Source: Clitoria ternatea
Lineage: Eukaryota; Streptophyta; Magnoliopsida; Fabales; Fabaceae
Reading direction: 5' to 3'
DNA: 64,000 nt
Assembly: GCA_037962975.1 (NCBI GenBank)
Contig: CM075675.1
Location: 31,312,501-31,376,500 of the forward strand
The position numbers and the translations under genes were made by a program. Of this stretch, positions 48,203 through 60,231 are shown piece by piece (the first letter of the stretch is position 1; each line of letters begins with the position of its first letter). Below the pieces are notes generated by a model. It saw only the letters and a program-made list of their open reading frames with translations. It had not been told where the DNA came from and did no database searches.

Positions 48203-51200
48203 ATGGCAAATCTCAGCAATGGCAACAGCCACATAGACTCCTCTGTCAAGATTCCAACAGTAAAGTTCACAAAGCTTTTCATCAATGGAGAATTTGTAGA
48301 TTCAATTTCAGGTTCTAATTAGATTTTCTTGGCCATTTACCTCTATTCCATTGTACTACTCAGGCACTATTTAGTTTTATTCGTTCAGAATTTAAATAAA
48401 TTACATATTGCATTAATCTTGAATATACTCTGCCCCTAGTGAATTTCCTAAATTCAACTCAGCAAAACTTTTTTTAACAAAAATAAAGTGTCACCTTTTC
48501 ACATTAAACAAGAGCATATCTATCATTGGAAATTCAAATTGTGATAGTTGACCAAAAGGTAAAAAAAAAAGAAAAGAAATTCAAACTGTGATTTGCTATT
48601 GTGTGGAAGAGTATCCCCTTTTACTAAACTCAATCTCATAGTCATAGGTTACAAATCTTCAGTTTTTATTTTCAGTTACAAATATGAGCTAGATGTCACG
48701 TAACACACTGTTTAAACATACAAAAGACAAAATGTCAAAGAGGAACAACTCAACTGAAATGAACCAACTTAAGCTATAAAGAAATGATGCTTTCATGAGC
48801 TTAATGTGAAATATTTTTTGCTTATTAACTTGCCAAATCAAAGATTAGAGTGTGATTAAATTGACTTGTTAAACTTACATGAATTTTTGAAAAAAAAAAT
48901 TAAATAGGAAAAACGTTTGAGACTGTTGATCCAAGAACAGAGGAAGTGATTACTGAAATAGCTGAGGCTACCAAAGAAGATGTTGATATTGCTGTTAAGG
49001 CTGCACGTGAGGCATTCGACTTTGGTCCATGGCCACGCATGACCGGTGCTGTAAGTTCCAATCTTCGCCTATCTTTTATTTTACTTATAACTGAAGTAAA
49101 GCCTCAAATTAATCATCTAGATTAGATGAATCATGCACTGATATTTTAAAAATCTCAATTTAATTAAGGACAGTAAAAACTAAAGTATTAAAGTACTTAA
49201 AATGAATAACCTTTTGCAATATCAACCAATAATTGAAGTTAAAGGTTTTAAAATCTCAGAGATTAAAGTATTGCGATTCACTCAATCTTGAGCACTAACT
49301 CAATGATTTACTTGTAATAATTGATTTAAAAATATGCACTCTTCTTTACCAGAAAAGCTAGAGTTGTGAATTCTCAAGGTGATCATGATGATTATATATT
49401 TTATTGGGTAAATGTCCAAGGTGATCATGATGAAATATATGAAGTAAAGAGTTTGAGAATGGTTCTACAATTGTCTAACATAGGCAATGTTCTTGGGCAA
49501 TGGGCAATACAAATTAATTTGGTATGAAAATTTGATGTTTGATAGGAGAGAGCAAAGATTATGCTGAAGTGGGCAGAGCTAATTGAAGAGAACATAGAAG
49601 AAATAGCAGCATTGGATACCATTGATGGTGGAAAGCTATACAGTTGGTGTAAGGCAGTGGACATTCCTGCAGCAGCCAACATCCTGCGATACTATGCTGG
49701 TGCTGCTGATAAAATTCATGGACAAGTGTTCAAGACATCTAGGAACCTCCATTTGTATTCACTTATGGAACCTATTGGTGTTGTTGGACACATCATCCCT
49801 TGGAATTTTCCTACCATCATGTTCTTTGCCAAGGCCAGCCCTGCCTTGGCTGCTGGCTGTACTATGGTCCTCAAGCCCGCTGAGCAAACACCTCTCTCAG
49901 CACTTTTTTATGCTCATCTTGCTAAGCTGGTATGTTTAAACACATTGGTTGAGTCTTTGAGTCTCTTATATCAAACTTAGTTCCGTAGGTACCGACAAAC
50001 ACACAGAGTATGTTTGTTTAAATGTTTCTGCTTACCAAATGGAGTTGGCCTGTAGATGGCTTGATAATCCATTGGCTCAATTCGTTCAATTTTCATTTGA
50101 GTTTACCAAGCTCCGTTTGGTGGTTTAACCAAACAAGCACACCAATCAGTTGACAGAGGATGTTCTAGTTCAAAATGTGGTTTTGATTTTGAGTTTTGAT
50201 AAATGCGGTGGCATTAAATTTCGGTAAGGAGAGCTTTAACACTCATAATAGTCCTGTCTAGCTTGTGCCTAGATATGGTATATCAAACCAAAAAATAACT
50301 TAGCCCTTTGGGTGGTATTTGGTAGATGTGTGAGAACAAAATGAGTTCTATTTTATGTTTGGTACATCTTAAACATGAAACTTAGTGTCAAAAAGTAGTA
50401 CATTTTGATTTCAACCTGATTAATCATTCCATTTTGTCTTGTCTTTGCATCAAATGCTACCTTAGGAACATTAGCATGTGAGATATCTTGGTAGCTTGGA
50501 AATTTATGTTTGGTTTCTTAGTATCACTAACACATGGATGGAAATTTATCTTGGTGTTACTTGTTCTCCCTTTTCATCAAGGCTGGTATTCCAGATGGGG
50601 TGCTCAATGTTGTACAAGGATTTGGCTCAACTGCTGGAGCTGCTATAAGTTCTCATATGGACATTGATGCGGTAATTTGAGTGTAAAAGCATTCTGTGGC
50701 ATTGTTTAAATTGAAGATGTATAGAATTTGATACCAACTACCAAGTTTTGTGGTGATTATGTCATATTACAGGTCAGTTTTACAGGTTCAACAGAAACCG
50801 GGCGTAAAATAATGCAGGCTGCAGCTATGAGTAATTTAAAACCTGTTTCACTTGAGTTAGGAGGCAAGTCGCCGGTCTTGATTTTTGATGATGCTGATAT
50901 AGATAAAGCTGTTGATCTTGCTCTCTTTGGCATCCTGCACAACAAGGTACGGTTTCTTCCAAGGAAAATCTTGTGATATGAAAAAAGAACAAAGACTTAT
51001 ACCTTTTGAAAGTGTTTATAATTTTCAGGGAGAAATCTGCGTTGCATTTTCCAGAGTTTATGTTCAAGAAGGAATTTATGATGAGTTTGAAAAGAAGGTG
51101 GTGGAGAAGGCAAAAGCTTGGGCAGTAGGGGACCCTTTTGATCCTAAAGTTAAACAAGGACCCCAAGTAAAATACCTTAAATTGCACAAATTCAATCGTT

Positions 51201-52391
51201 TGCAGCAGTAGTAATCTATAAAGCACATATCTTGATATGGACACAAGACACGAAACGGACATGGATACTTTGACACAGTTATTTCTAAAACATAGAACGC
51301 AAGGACAACGCACACACATATATACATTTTTAATATTTTATATGATAATATTATAAGTTTAACTTTTTATGCAGATTAAAAATAAATATATTTTTAATAA
51401 TATGGATGTGTATTCATCTATTTGGAAATTTTAACTCAAGTGCCTAAGCTATCAAAAGTATGAGACTATCAACTCAAGTGTTTGACCCGATGACAAATAA
51501 TTGTTTTTACTTGAACACAACACTTGTAAAAGAGTGTTAAACACATATACAAGTGTGGCTGTCAAAAACCTATCTGACACAAGAAGCGTGAAAATAGAGA
51601 GGTGTCTATGCTTAATATAACCAAATCATCATGTTCTATTTCAATCTTTACGTAGCTGCGAGTAGAGAAAGATTCATGTTAAAATTATTCTCATCTGCAA
51701 ATGATTTTCTATTGCAGACTTGTAAGGCACAATTTGATAAAATTCTTTCCTATATTGAGCATGGAAAAAGTGAAGGAGCGACATTGTTGACTGGGGGTAA
51801 ACCAGTGGGAAACAAGGGATACTATATTGAGCCCACTATTTTTGCCAATGTTAAGGTGTATTTCAGCTCTACCAGAAGCATGATTTGTAGTCCCTTTTTT
51901 TTTTATCATTATTGAACAAGTAACCTTAATATTTTCTTGTTCTTAAAAAAATCCATTTAGGAGGACATGCTAATATCACAAGAAGAAATATTTGGACCTG
52001 TGATGGTACTTTCTAAGTTCAAGTAAGTCCATCTTGTATTCCTTTCACTTTTAGTTCAGAAACATGTTTAAGATTCTGCACCTGAATGTTGAACTAAGTA
52101 TGGTATACTCATAACAGGACCATGGAGGAAGCAATTAAGAAAGCCAACACCACCAAATATGGCCTAGCAGCAGGGATTGTAACCAAGAACTTGGATATTG
52201 CCAACACTGTATCAAGGTCTATCCGTGCAGGCATCATTTGGATCAACTGCTTCTTTGCCTTTGATATTGATTGCCCTTTTGGAGGGTATAAGATGAGTGG
52301 ATTTGGAAGAGATTATGGACTTGAAGCACTTCACAAGTATCTTCAAGTCAAATCTGTTGCAACTCCAATTTACAATTCTCCCTGGCTTTGA
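48203..52391 (+). CDS. Aldehyde dehydrogenase, ALDH2C4/REF1-like (gene C), nine exons, 503 aa
   Basis: Paralogue of gene B and presumed cytosolic NAD(P)+-dependent oxidase of hydroxycinnamaldehydes. Exons: 48203-48311, 48908-49050, 49546-49929, 50582-50671, 50773-50946, 51029-51166, 51718-51855, 51961-52022, 52118-52391, totalling 1512 nt with GT-AG junctions and no internal stop. Exons 2-9 have exactly the lengths of gene B; exon 1 is 12 nt longer (starting MANLSNGNSHIDSS). Asn171 (PWNFP), Glu270 (LELGGK) and Cys304 (GEIC) are kept. The sequence after the catalytic Cys is CVAFSRV, where gene B has CVAGSRV. Exon 7 starts TCKAQF instead of VDKRQF. Both differences sit in otherwise conserved stretches and may affect the active site or mark relaxed selection. 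The introns are compact (78 to 652 bases), unlike gene B. Confidence 0.93.
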
Positions 52392-53064
52392 AACGTTCAT
52401 CTTTGGGTGCTTGTAAATGCTAAACATATCATAATTTATAATTTTGGATCAACTTTTAGATCGTTTTTAGATGCTAAACTATGTACTTTTAGCATTATCC
52501 TGGTAATAATGATCTATACCCTTTTGCACTAGTGCGATATTGAACCACTTTGAAGAAAAGTAATGGGAACAAACAATGTTTTGTGAAAATTGAGATATAG
52601 GTAAAATATTAACAACGGTTTTCCTTGTGTGAATGAAAGACATCTTTTGTATAAATGAAAGCAATCATACCTCTTAAGGTGTTTATTATAGCCCCTTTAA
52701 CAAATAGTTTCTAATAAATCATACCTCTTAAGAATAGACAAGAAGAAAACTAAGGTGACAATATCTATCCGACTTATCAAGTCTTAACTTAATAGATGAT
52801 AAGATCATTAACTTCAAAACCAGGTAAAATTTTTACAACCATTATTCATATTCACCTCAATAGTATTCTTATCAGAAGACAAATAATTAAAAAAAAAAAC
52901 ACTAGGCCTAAACTTATGATAAGTTCCACAACCTTAAGAAATGCATATATTCACATGTGGTATAAGCTATAAAATACACTGAGAAGTGGTTACAAACACA
53001 TTAATTCAGCACTTTTAACACTGCAATCAGAGACAGTAGAAGCACAAGTTTCCATAACCTTGTC
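52392..53064. other. Gene C 3' flank
   Basis: This is the 3' UTR of gene C and AT-rich spacer. No canonical AATAAA was found in the first 100 bases. No other gene was seen. Confidence 0.5.
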
Positions 53065-53409
53065 TTAAACTACCCTTTTCTTCACAAGTACTCTAGAAGT
53101 AGAAGGATCAGCAAACCGGACAGAAAAAGATCTAGAGAGGTTATCTGGTTCATCCTTTGCAGTCCCTTGGTCAAAATTCTGAGAATAAGTGTATGGATTA
53201 TAAGGGACCTGCAGGGGTGATGATGATGATGAGGATGCAGCCTCGAACAGCTTCTTCTTCTCTTTCTTAAGCTTCATCCACAACACTTTCCACCTCATCT
53301 TACTTGATCCAATGGCTGAATACCTTTTCTCATGCTCAATCTCACCAGAACACCTTCCTAGTTCATTGATATTTCTCTTACTTGAGTGGCAACAATTTTT
53401 AATATCCAT
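53065..53409 (-). CDS. Small conserved plant protein of unknown function, 114 aa
   Basis: A single-exon frame from ATG 53409 to TAA 53065. It is basic in the middle (MRWKVLWMKLKKEKKKLFE), has a Ser run, then YNPYTYSQNFDQG, then LSRSFSVRFADPSTSRVLVKK. The YDPYTYSQNFDQG...DDLSRSFSxRFADPS layout is recalled from a family of small uncharacterised plant proteins; no enzymatic motif, signal peptide or membrane segment is visible. The amphipathic basic segment could bind another protein or a membrane, but that is a guess. It converges with gene C about 670 bases away. Codon use and lack of repeats support a real gene. Confidence 0.7.
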   Translation of the reverse strand: MDIKNCCHSSKRNINELGRCSGEIEHEKRYSAIGSSKMRWKVLWMKLKKEKKKLFEAASSSSSSPLQVPYNPYTYSQNFDQGTAKDEPDNLSRSFSVRFADPSTSRVLVKKRVV

Positions 53410-54120
53410 AACTTATCTAGGACCAATAGTAATGTTAGTTGAACCTTAGAAGCTATGTGATACATAAACACACCAGAGTATGCTACAAATAAAACTGTGA
53501 CAAGTGAAGTGAGGATACTTTGAATATAAAGCAAATTAATGGTATTATATTTGAAAAAGTGGATTGGTATTGGTATTGGTCACTCTTTATCACTTGTTTT
53601 CTTCTTTTTTGGTTTCCAAGAATGGTGTTGTTCACTTAGAAAGTAGGAAACTAAAGCCAATGAAATAACCTTGAATGAACAAAAACTAATACTATCCTTT
53701 TACTCTTTAATCATAACCACCCTGCCCCAAGAGCTACATCACCAAATATTTCTACCAAGAGCACATGATGCACGTGAGAGACTTTATGCCATTGCCTTCT
53801 TGTCGAATTGTTTATGGAGCAACTTGCCATGTGAAGTTATTTTTCTGGAGCAACATTGGTATAAGTTACTGTTTTCTTAGATTTTCAGTTGGAGACATAT
53901 TACTTGGCGGAAATTCTTAGACCCTCTTTGTTTTTGACGTATTGAATGTCTCATACTAACAATATCTAGCAAAGTATAGGTTATTCGTATTATTTTCTAT
54001 TTTAGTGGCATTTTTAATGTTGTTGACTCTGCAAGAATTTTTTAAAGTTTTAACACTACATGCTAAGAGAAAAGGGAAGCATTTTTGTTCCAATTTTCAT
54101 GGTGTTGCATTTGTATACAG
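53410..54120. other. Upstream region of the 114-aa gene
   Basis: Presumed promoter and spacer. No further gene was supported. Confidence 0.4.
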
Positions 54121-54420
54121 ATAGGCTTAGATTATCAATTAATTAGATATATTAGTGTCTTAATTTAGTTGTTATTAGTTAGATTAGTATTTTAGTTTAT
54201 ATTTGGACTTATATTTCTATATTGGCCCAACTTATAAGAATTGTTATCCTTTTTATTTGTTCATAATAAAAAAATATCAATGAAATGTTTCCTCCCCTTC
54301 TATGTTCGGCTCTTCCTCTTCTCTCTGTTTCTCTAATTCTCTCCCTCTCCCTATAAATTTATATTCTGTTGTTGTAATTTCTGGTTAGTACCTCCGTAGG
54401 CTAACTTGGAGCCTATCATA
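54121..54420 (+). repeat. Possible solo LTR of a Ty1/copia or TRIM-type element
   Basis: The plus strand has an LTR-like order: TTAGTTGTTATTAGTTAG, TTGGCCCAACTTATAAG, a polyadenylation-like AATAAAAAAATATC, a CT-rich stretch and TAACTTGGAGCCTATCATA. After it comes TACCAATATCATAGC, which could be a degraded TGGTATCAGAGC primer site. No partner LTR or coding sequence was found, and the left boundary is uncertain. Confidence 0.4.
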
Positions 54421-56251
54421 TACCAATATCATAGCAACATTGTTATGATCAACATACTCTGTTTGGTAATCAATAGTGAAATTAAAGTTGTAAAAATATA
54501 ATTATTAATATTAATTCTACATGTTGTTTAAGTAAATTAGCAGATTAAAAATTTGCATTTGACTAATTACAATTGAGAAAATTTCAACTAAAAAATCAAA
54601 CCTGCCATAACCATAAGTGTATGTTTGAATCATAGTGCAAATCATAGTTTTGTTACAATTCTTTTTGGTTAATAGTTTTGTTACAATTGAATTACAACAT
54701 CTATCCTACTATTTTGTTTGGGGGATCAAATTCTATCCTTCAATTGGAATTTACAAATGAGCTTTTAGTTTTAGTTTTTGTCAAAAGTCCAAACAAAGTG
54801 AACTACCCAAAACAAACAAATAAACATTCAGGCACAAAAAACCGTTAAACAAGTTGTTTTTTATTTCACTTTTGAACGATTTATTATTTGACAAAAAAAA
54901 CGAGTTATTATTATTTTTTCTTATTAAGCAATGAGACTTTTAAAAATATTCAGCATTTATTTATTATTTATAATTTTTATAAAATATTATTATTTAAATC
55001 TAAATTTCAATTTATTTTTTTTATTTTGATTAGCTAAATCAAATTAATTAAAGGAATTCTACACTTTTTATGAGGGCATGAAGAATCTAAGATTTCTCAA
55101 GTTGTATTGCGGATACACGTATTTTGTACTAAAAAATTAAAAATATATTTTAAAAATATCTTAATTTTAATCAATCTTAATTTTAGTTGTATTTTTAATC
55201 TCACATCAAATCATTAAGAGTTATATGTTTTAGTAAACCAAGCAAGTACATATCCTAAAAGTAATCACAATTGGTGTATAACACAAATATAACACTCTGA
55301 TCTCAATATTTATTCTCCTCCATTTTACTGTTATGTTAATTGATAAAAAATATAAAAAAATTCCCATAATTTCTCATTCAGTATCTTAAATTTATTCTTA
55401 ATCAATTTATGAAAAATTGTGAAAAATCAATTTATTAAAATTATAGTAATAATATAAACATCTAATACTCACCTAACTATGAAACTTTATTATGAGTAAA
55501 TGGTTCCATCACTTATATACTTTTTAGTTTCATGTATTTTATTTAACTTAATTTTAACGTGTTTCTTAACAAAATTTAATTCGAGCTCAAATAACAAAAC
55601 TGTACACTCCATTTGCTTGATCCTTCTTTGCCACCAAATATAACTTTTTTGTGATTTTTTAAATCAAATTATAAGCAATCATTCTTTATAGTTGAATAAA
55701 CCAAATTCAGAAATTCGATTTAAATAATACTTGATATTTTAAAATTTGAAAATTGATTAACTATATGCAAGTTCATAAAAAAAATGAAAAAAATTAAAAA
55801 TTAACATTAATATTTTACGTTATTAAAAAAAACTATTTAACTTGTAAAAAATTTTTTAGAGTTAGCCGTTTAATCCTTGTGAGTCCAAATTCACAGGGTT
55901 GACCATTTTGTATGCGTGTAAGAATTGGGAATCGATTATTTTATACAAGTCGTGTATATGATAGGAACAACACATTACTACCAAACTTTACATAAGATTC
56001 TTTTCACGCATCCCACAAAGGTAAACGCAAAACCGCGTATTTTAAAAATGGAAGCATAAAATTTAATAACAATAAAAGAGAAAGAAGAAGAAGAAAGAAG
56101 AAACCATTCTGTGAAGTGAATGTCATAATTAATATTAAAGAATAGTAATTACAGTATCGAAAAAAAAAATCCTCAAATTTCCTCGATAAATATAATAAAA
56201 ACTATTATATGTAAGTAATATCTTATAATAAAAATAATCATGACCAAAGAA
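54421..56251. other. AT-rich intergenic sequence
   Basis: No gene. About 54460-54605 carries TTTGGTAATCAAT, TTAATATTAATTC and AAAAATCAAACC in a MITE-like layout, too diverged to call. Confidence 0.35.
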
Positions 56252-56687
56252 TCAATGGAGCGTGTATGTGATCCCCAACGCCACCAACATAAGAAGATAA
56301 GCAATTCCTTGATCAATTGCCGTACCTACCACAAACAAAACAATTAAGAACATAAGAACTAAGAAGAAATAAAAAAGAAAAAACTTTAACAAAAAAACAT
56401 GTTTTTTTTTCTTTAATTTTAAAATTTGTCATTCATCGTTAGTGGTTTTAACTTTGTTTCTTCTTTTAAGATAGAAATATAACAGTGACATTAAATTTAG
56501 AATTGATTTAATATCACACCCATAAAAACATATTTTCTAGTAAGAAAAAATGTAATTTTTGAAACTCACCATCACTGGTTGGAGGAGGTGCTGGAGAAAC
56601 AGCCAAGTCCTGAGCATGACCCATATGAGAGATTGCCATGAACAACAAGCTGAGAAGTGGGAGGGCAAAAAGCTTCATTGTCCTCAT
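56252..56687 (-). CDS. Arabinogalactan peptide (AG-peptide), two exons, 63 aa
   Basis: Exon 1 is 56687-56570 and exon 2 is 56325-56252, joined by GT-AG inside the Gly codon of TSDG. The product has an N-terminal signal peptide (MKLFALPLLSLLFMAI... to GHA). A very short mature backbone follows, QDLAVSPAPPPTSDG, whose Ala-Pro and Ser-Pro residues are expected to be hydroxylated and arabinogalactosylated. The C-terminal hydrophobic stretch (GIAYLLMLVALGITYTLH) fits a GPI-anchor signal. This is the layout of AGP16/20/41-type AG-peptides, extracellular and plasma-membrane anchored. Two starts are possible, 56687 (MRTMKLF) and 56678 (MKLF); the signal peptide works with either. The in-frame ATG at 56829-56831 lies inside the TATA box and is unlikely to be transcribed. 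Confidence 0.9.
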
Positions 56688-56829
56688 TTCCAAAAGATGT
56701 GTTTTTTTTCCCGGGAAAAGAAGAGAGAAAATGATGGGAAAGTTGAAAAAACAAAGGAAAGAAGAGAAATTCTCAGAAGGGTGTGTTTTGTGTATGTGTT
56801 TCAATGCAGGGAAAGAAGGGTTTTGAAGC

Positions 56830-56837
56830 ATTTATAG
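56830..56837 (-). promoter_or_regulatory. TATA box of the AG-peptide gene
   Basis: CTATAAAT on the minus strand lies about 145 bases upstream of the start codon. It predicts a transcription start near 56805 and a 5' UTR of about 115 bases. Confidence 0.7.
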
Positions 56838-58689
56838 GTGGGAAAGAGAAGAAGGAAATGTGAAAGAAGAGTGTGGTGGCGTCTATGAGAAATTTCAAAG
56901 AAAGAAATGGGAATGGATTCAGTGTGTACTTCATCTTCATGCATTTGACTGATCAATAAACGAGAGTCGTTCGATAAAGATCGACGGTTCCAATTCTTTT
57001 ATCTTATGAGTCATTGAGATCAAATCTGAATGGTCGATGTTAATCTAACGGTTACTATTGGGTGGATATGCGAGAAAACCAACTATGGGAAATTCAGACA
57101 GGAACACTGAGTTTGAAGACGCGTCAGCAGTTCCAACTCGGTTGGCGAGTCGTTGACTCGGGTAGGGACGCAGAAAGGAAAAGAAGAATATGTTACATGT
57201 GTTTAACTGTATTTTTTATGCATTACAAGTTTGGAAACACCTAAAACTTAAAATGGGTATTCATATAATAGTCAAATTTAATATAAATTGTAAAATCGAT
57301 TTTAAAAAATTGAAATTCAAAAAAACTGATAAATGAATTAACCAAAAATCATTAAAATCGAATCATTTTTACTATATCAAATTAAATTCTAGATATATGT
57401 TTAAAACTAATTTAAATTAAAGTTATCCTTTTATATATATAATTTTTATAAAATAAATTTCTCATTCATATTTATATAATTATATTATTTATTTATTTAT
57501 TTAACTTTTAAAGTTGTTTCATATTAATATTATTTTTTGTAAGATGTATCTTAGTATTTTGATATATTTACAAATTTGTTATCAATTTAAATTTTATTTT
57601 ATTTCTCATATTTTTACTATTTAAGTTTTTTGTTTTATATAAAATTAATATTTACTAATAAAATAAAAATCATTTCTTAAATTTAATTGCACAACCAATA
57701 AAAATATTAAAAACCTATCAATCTAATTCAATTGAAAAAACTAATTCAACTTGTTCACAATGAGAAAATAAAGTACAAAAGCCCTAGAGAATCACCACCT
57801 TAAGAGAATTAGGTTTTTTTCTAGTTCAACTTGTGTCACTTGAATTACAAGGAGGGCTTCAAGGCATTTTATACAATCAATAATAGAAAGAAAAAAGAAA
57901 ATGGAGCCATTGATACAGGCCCAAGATAACGAAATAGTAACAATATTCGTATAAGATTAAGGGAAAATCGAGATTTCCTTTAATTTTACCTAAAAAATAG
58001 GAGAGATGGAGGGTAGTGTGAGCCCCTCTAATCTAGGAAACGGTACAAATTTAATTTAAAATAAAATAAAATTTTATAATCCGATTAAATGATTTTATAT
58101 TTTAAAAAATAGATGAATCCAAACAGCATACGCCCATATCTAAAATTCAACCCCAAGTTTTCTAGAACATGTCGTCGATGCATTAATTTGTCAGTACACA
58201 CAAATTGATGCACACCTCAATATTTATTTTGCTTTTTTTTGTTACCTGTAATGACCTCAACATTTGTTTTCTCATTCAGTTATTAACCTCCTTAAATTCT
58301 TTTAAAAAATTATTAACTTTATTAATATATGTTATTTAAAAGAGTAAATTATCATGGTTTTCTTTCAAATTACATGTTTATTTGGTCATTTAATTAAAAA
58401 ATAAAAAATATAAAAAATACATTATTTAATAATTAATATTAATCTTATACGTTGTTTTAAATATTATCTAACCTCATTTGACAACATATAAAAACCTATG
58501 AAAACTTCAATTATGAAATTTAGAAATTCTTTATTAGTTTATGATTTTATAAGAAGACAATTATTCTAAATTTAGAAATTCTTTATTAGTTTATGATTTT
58601 ATTTCAATTGAATTGAATTTGTTAGCTCAGTTAATTGAAAGTTTAAAGAATTTTTTTTATTAATTGTGAAGTCAAATTGGTCGTTCGGA
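56838..58689. other. Upstream region of the AG-peptide gene
   Basis: Presumed promoter plus AT-rich spacer. At 58507-58535 and 58564-58602 an AAATTTAGAAATTCTTTATTAG block is directly repeated. No gene was seen. Confidence 0.4.
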
Positions 58690-60231
58690 GATCTCAAACA
58701 ATGGATAGTCTAACCATAGAGGGTTTAGAAAAGAATTATGTGGAGTCCCAATGTGTTTCAACAAACTATGGAGGTCCTAAAGTGTTGTGTAATCCATTAC
58801 ACCAAGTCCTGTAATCGACTACAACACTTAAAACAAGATTCTAGAATCAGGGCATGTTTGGTAATTGATTACCAAAACCTGCGTAATCGATTACCTAAGG
58901 CATTCCTGCGCAATCTTGCTCTTCTGCTCTTTGGTAATCGATTACTAGCATGACAGAATGTAAAATTATGTAGCCAATTTCTGCATATCCTAACTTCCCC
59001 AAATGACCTCCAAGCACTACCAAACCTTGACACTACCTAAAACACTCCATTTATGACTTGTGGCAACCGGTCACACCCTAAAATTCTTAAAATTGAGCAA
59101 GTTATGTGTGAAAACTCGATTTAGCTAATTTAGGTCGTTCACATGCAATATGACTTACCATTTCCCATCCAAACGAGACCATTCCAAGTCTCACAAGTTC
59201 AAGACATCAAGTACGAGCTATTGAGACAATCTGGAGGCTCCAAAACCTCACAAACCTGTCCAGTTCCCATATATGCATCAACTCACAACATAACCACATG
59301 TTATTCATCAAGTCCAATGGTGCCAAGCCATTTCCATCACATTCAACAATCTATATACACTATAATAATCATAATCCTTGGCCATAATATCAATTCAACA
59401 TGATATGCAATCAGTAACAGTTCCTGGGCGTAACACATTTCAATATAATCATCATAAATTTATCCATGACATCCAATCTAAGTCATCATCAGCAATATGA
59501 ACATCATCATCATAATTCTCATTTTAAGCATCAAAATTAATTCTAGGCCTCCTGTGAGGTCATCAACTACCTATATTAACTATGTACATGTATTTATAGT
59601 ATCCAAAATGAATCGACCAAGGCTATAACAACAAAAGGCTATACAATGATCCTATATACAAGTGAATTCACACTAGGATTCATCCACCACTAGCTTCTCC
59701 AACTTTCAGTAACCATCCTCGCAGTCTAAGTTCACTACAAGAAAAAAATTAGTGCAGGTTGATATGTATTAAATGACAAATACATAAACAGATTTGACAT
59801 TCCACATAAGATGTAATCAATCCAGTTCATCACATCATTGTTGTCATTTAATCTAACATATGAGCACACATTCATACCATCGCAATATCATCAAATAATG
59901 TCAATCATCCTTAATAGCTATCTCAACTTCTCATGATCATACTGGCTGCCTTGTGTCGCACTAATTAATAAAATACAGTAGAAATTTTTACAAAAATTCA
60001 CACATCCATCCTAGGATGTCCCCACATGACTTTATGGGTCTCTAATAACATATCCTAGGCATGAGAACTCCAAAATTGCTTAAAGAAAATTTTTCAGCAC
60101 ACCGGCTCCCTATGCATGGCTCAGTAATTTGTAACAAATCGGAGCTACACAACTCCAATCGAGATGAATCCAATTGGTACACCTCCGTAACATAAATACC
60201 TATAATATGAAGAAGTCAAGGGCCAGTTATG
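58690..60231 (-). repeat. Gypsy-type LTR fragment, interrupted at its right end
   Basis: Its distal 270 bases match 24040-24322. Other blocks resemble the reverse complement of the LTR at 37779-40680, and it has its own TAATCGATTA-type palindromes (58780-58945). The match with 24322 stops exactly at GGCCAGTTATG, where the next LTR begins, so the younger element was inserted here. Confidence 0.55.

Noticed and set aside
50825..51327. Long minus-strand open frames opposite ALDH gene C
   Set aside because: They lie antisense to exons 5-6 and intron sequence and have no recognisable protein features.
56514..56831. Longer AG-peptide reading starting at 56831 and reading through the intron
   Set aside because: The upstream ATG lies within the TATA box, and the downstream part ignores a clear splice donor and the exon 2 match to the AG-peptide C-terminus.
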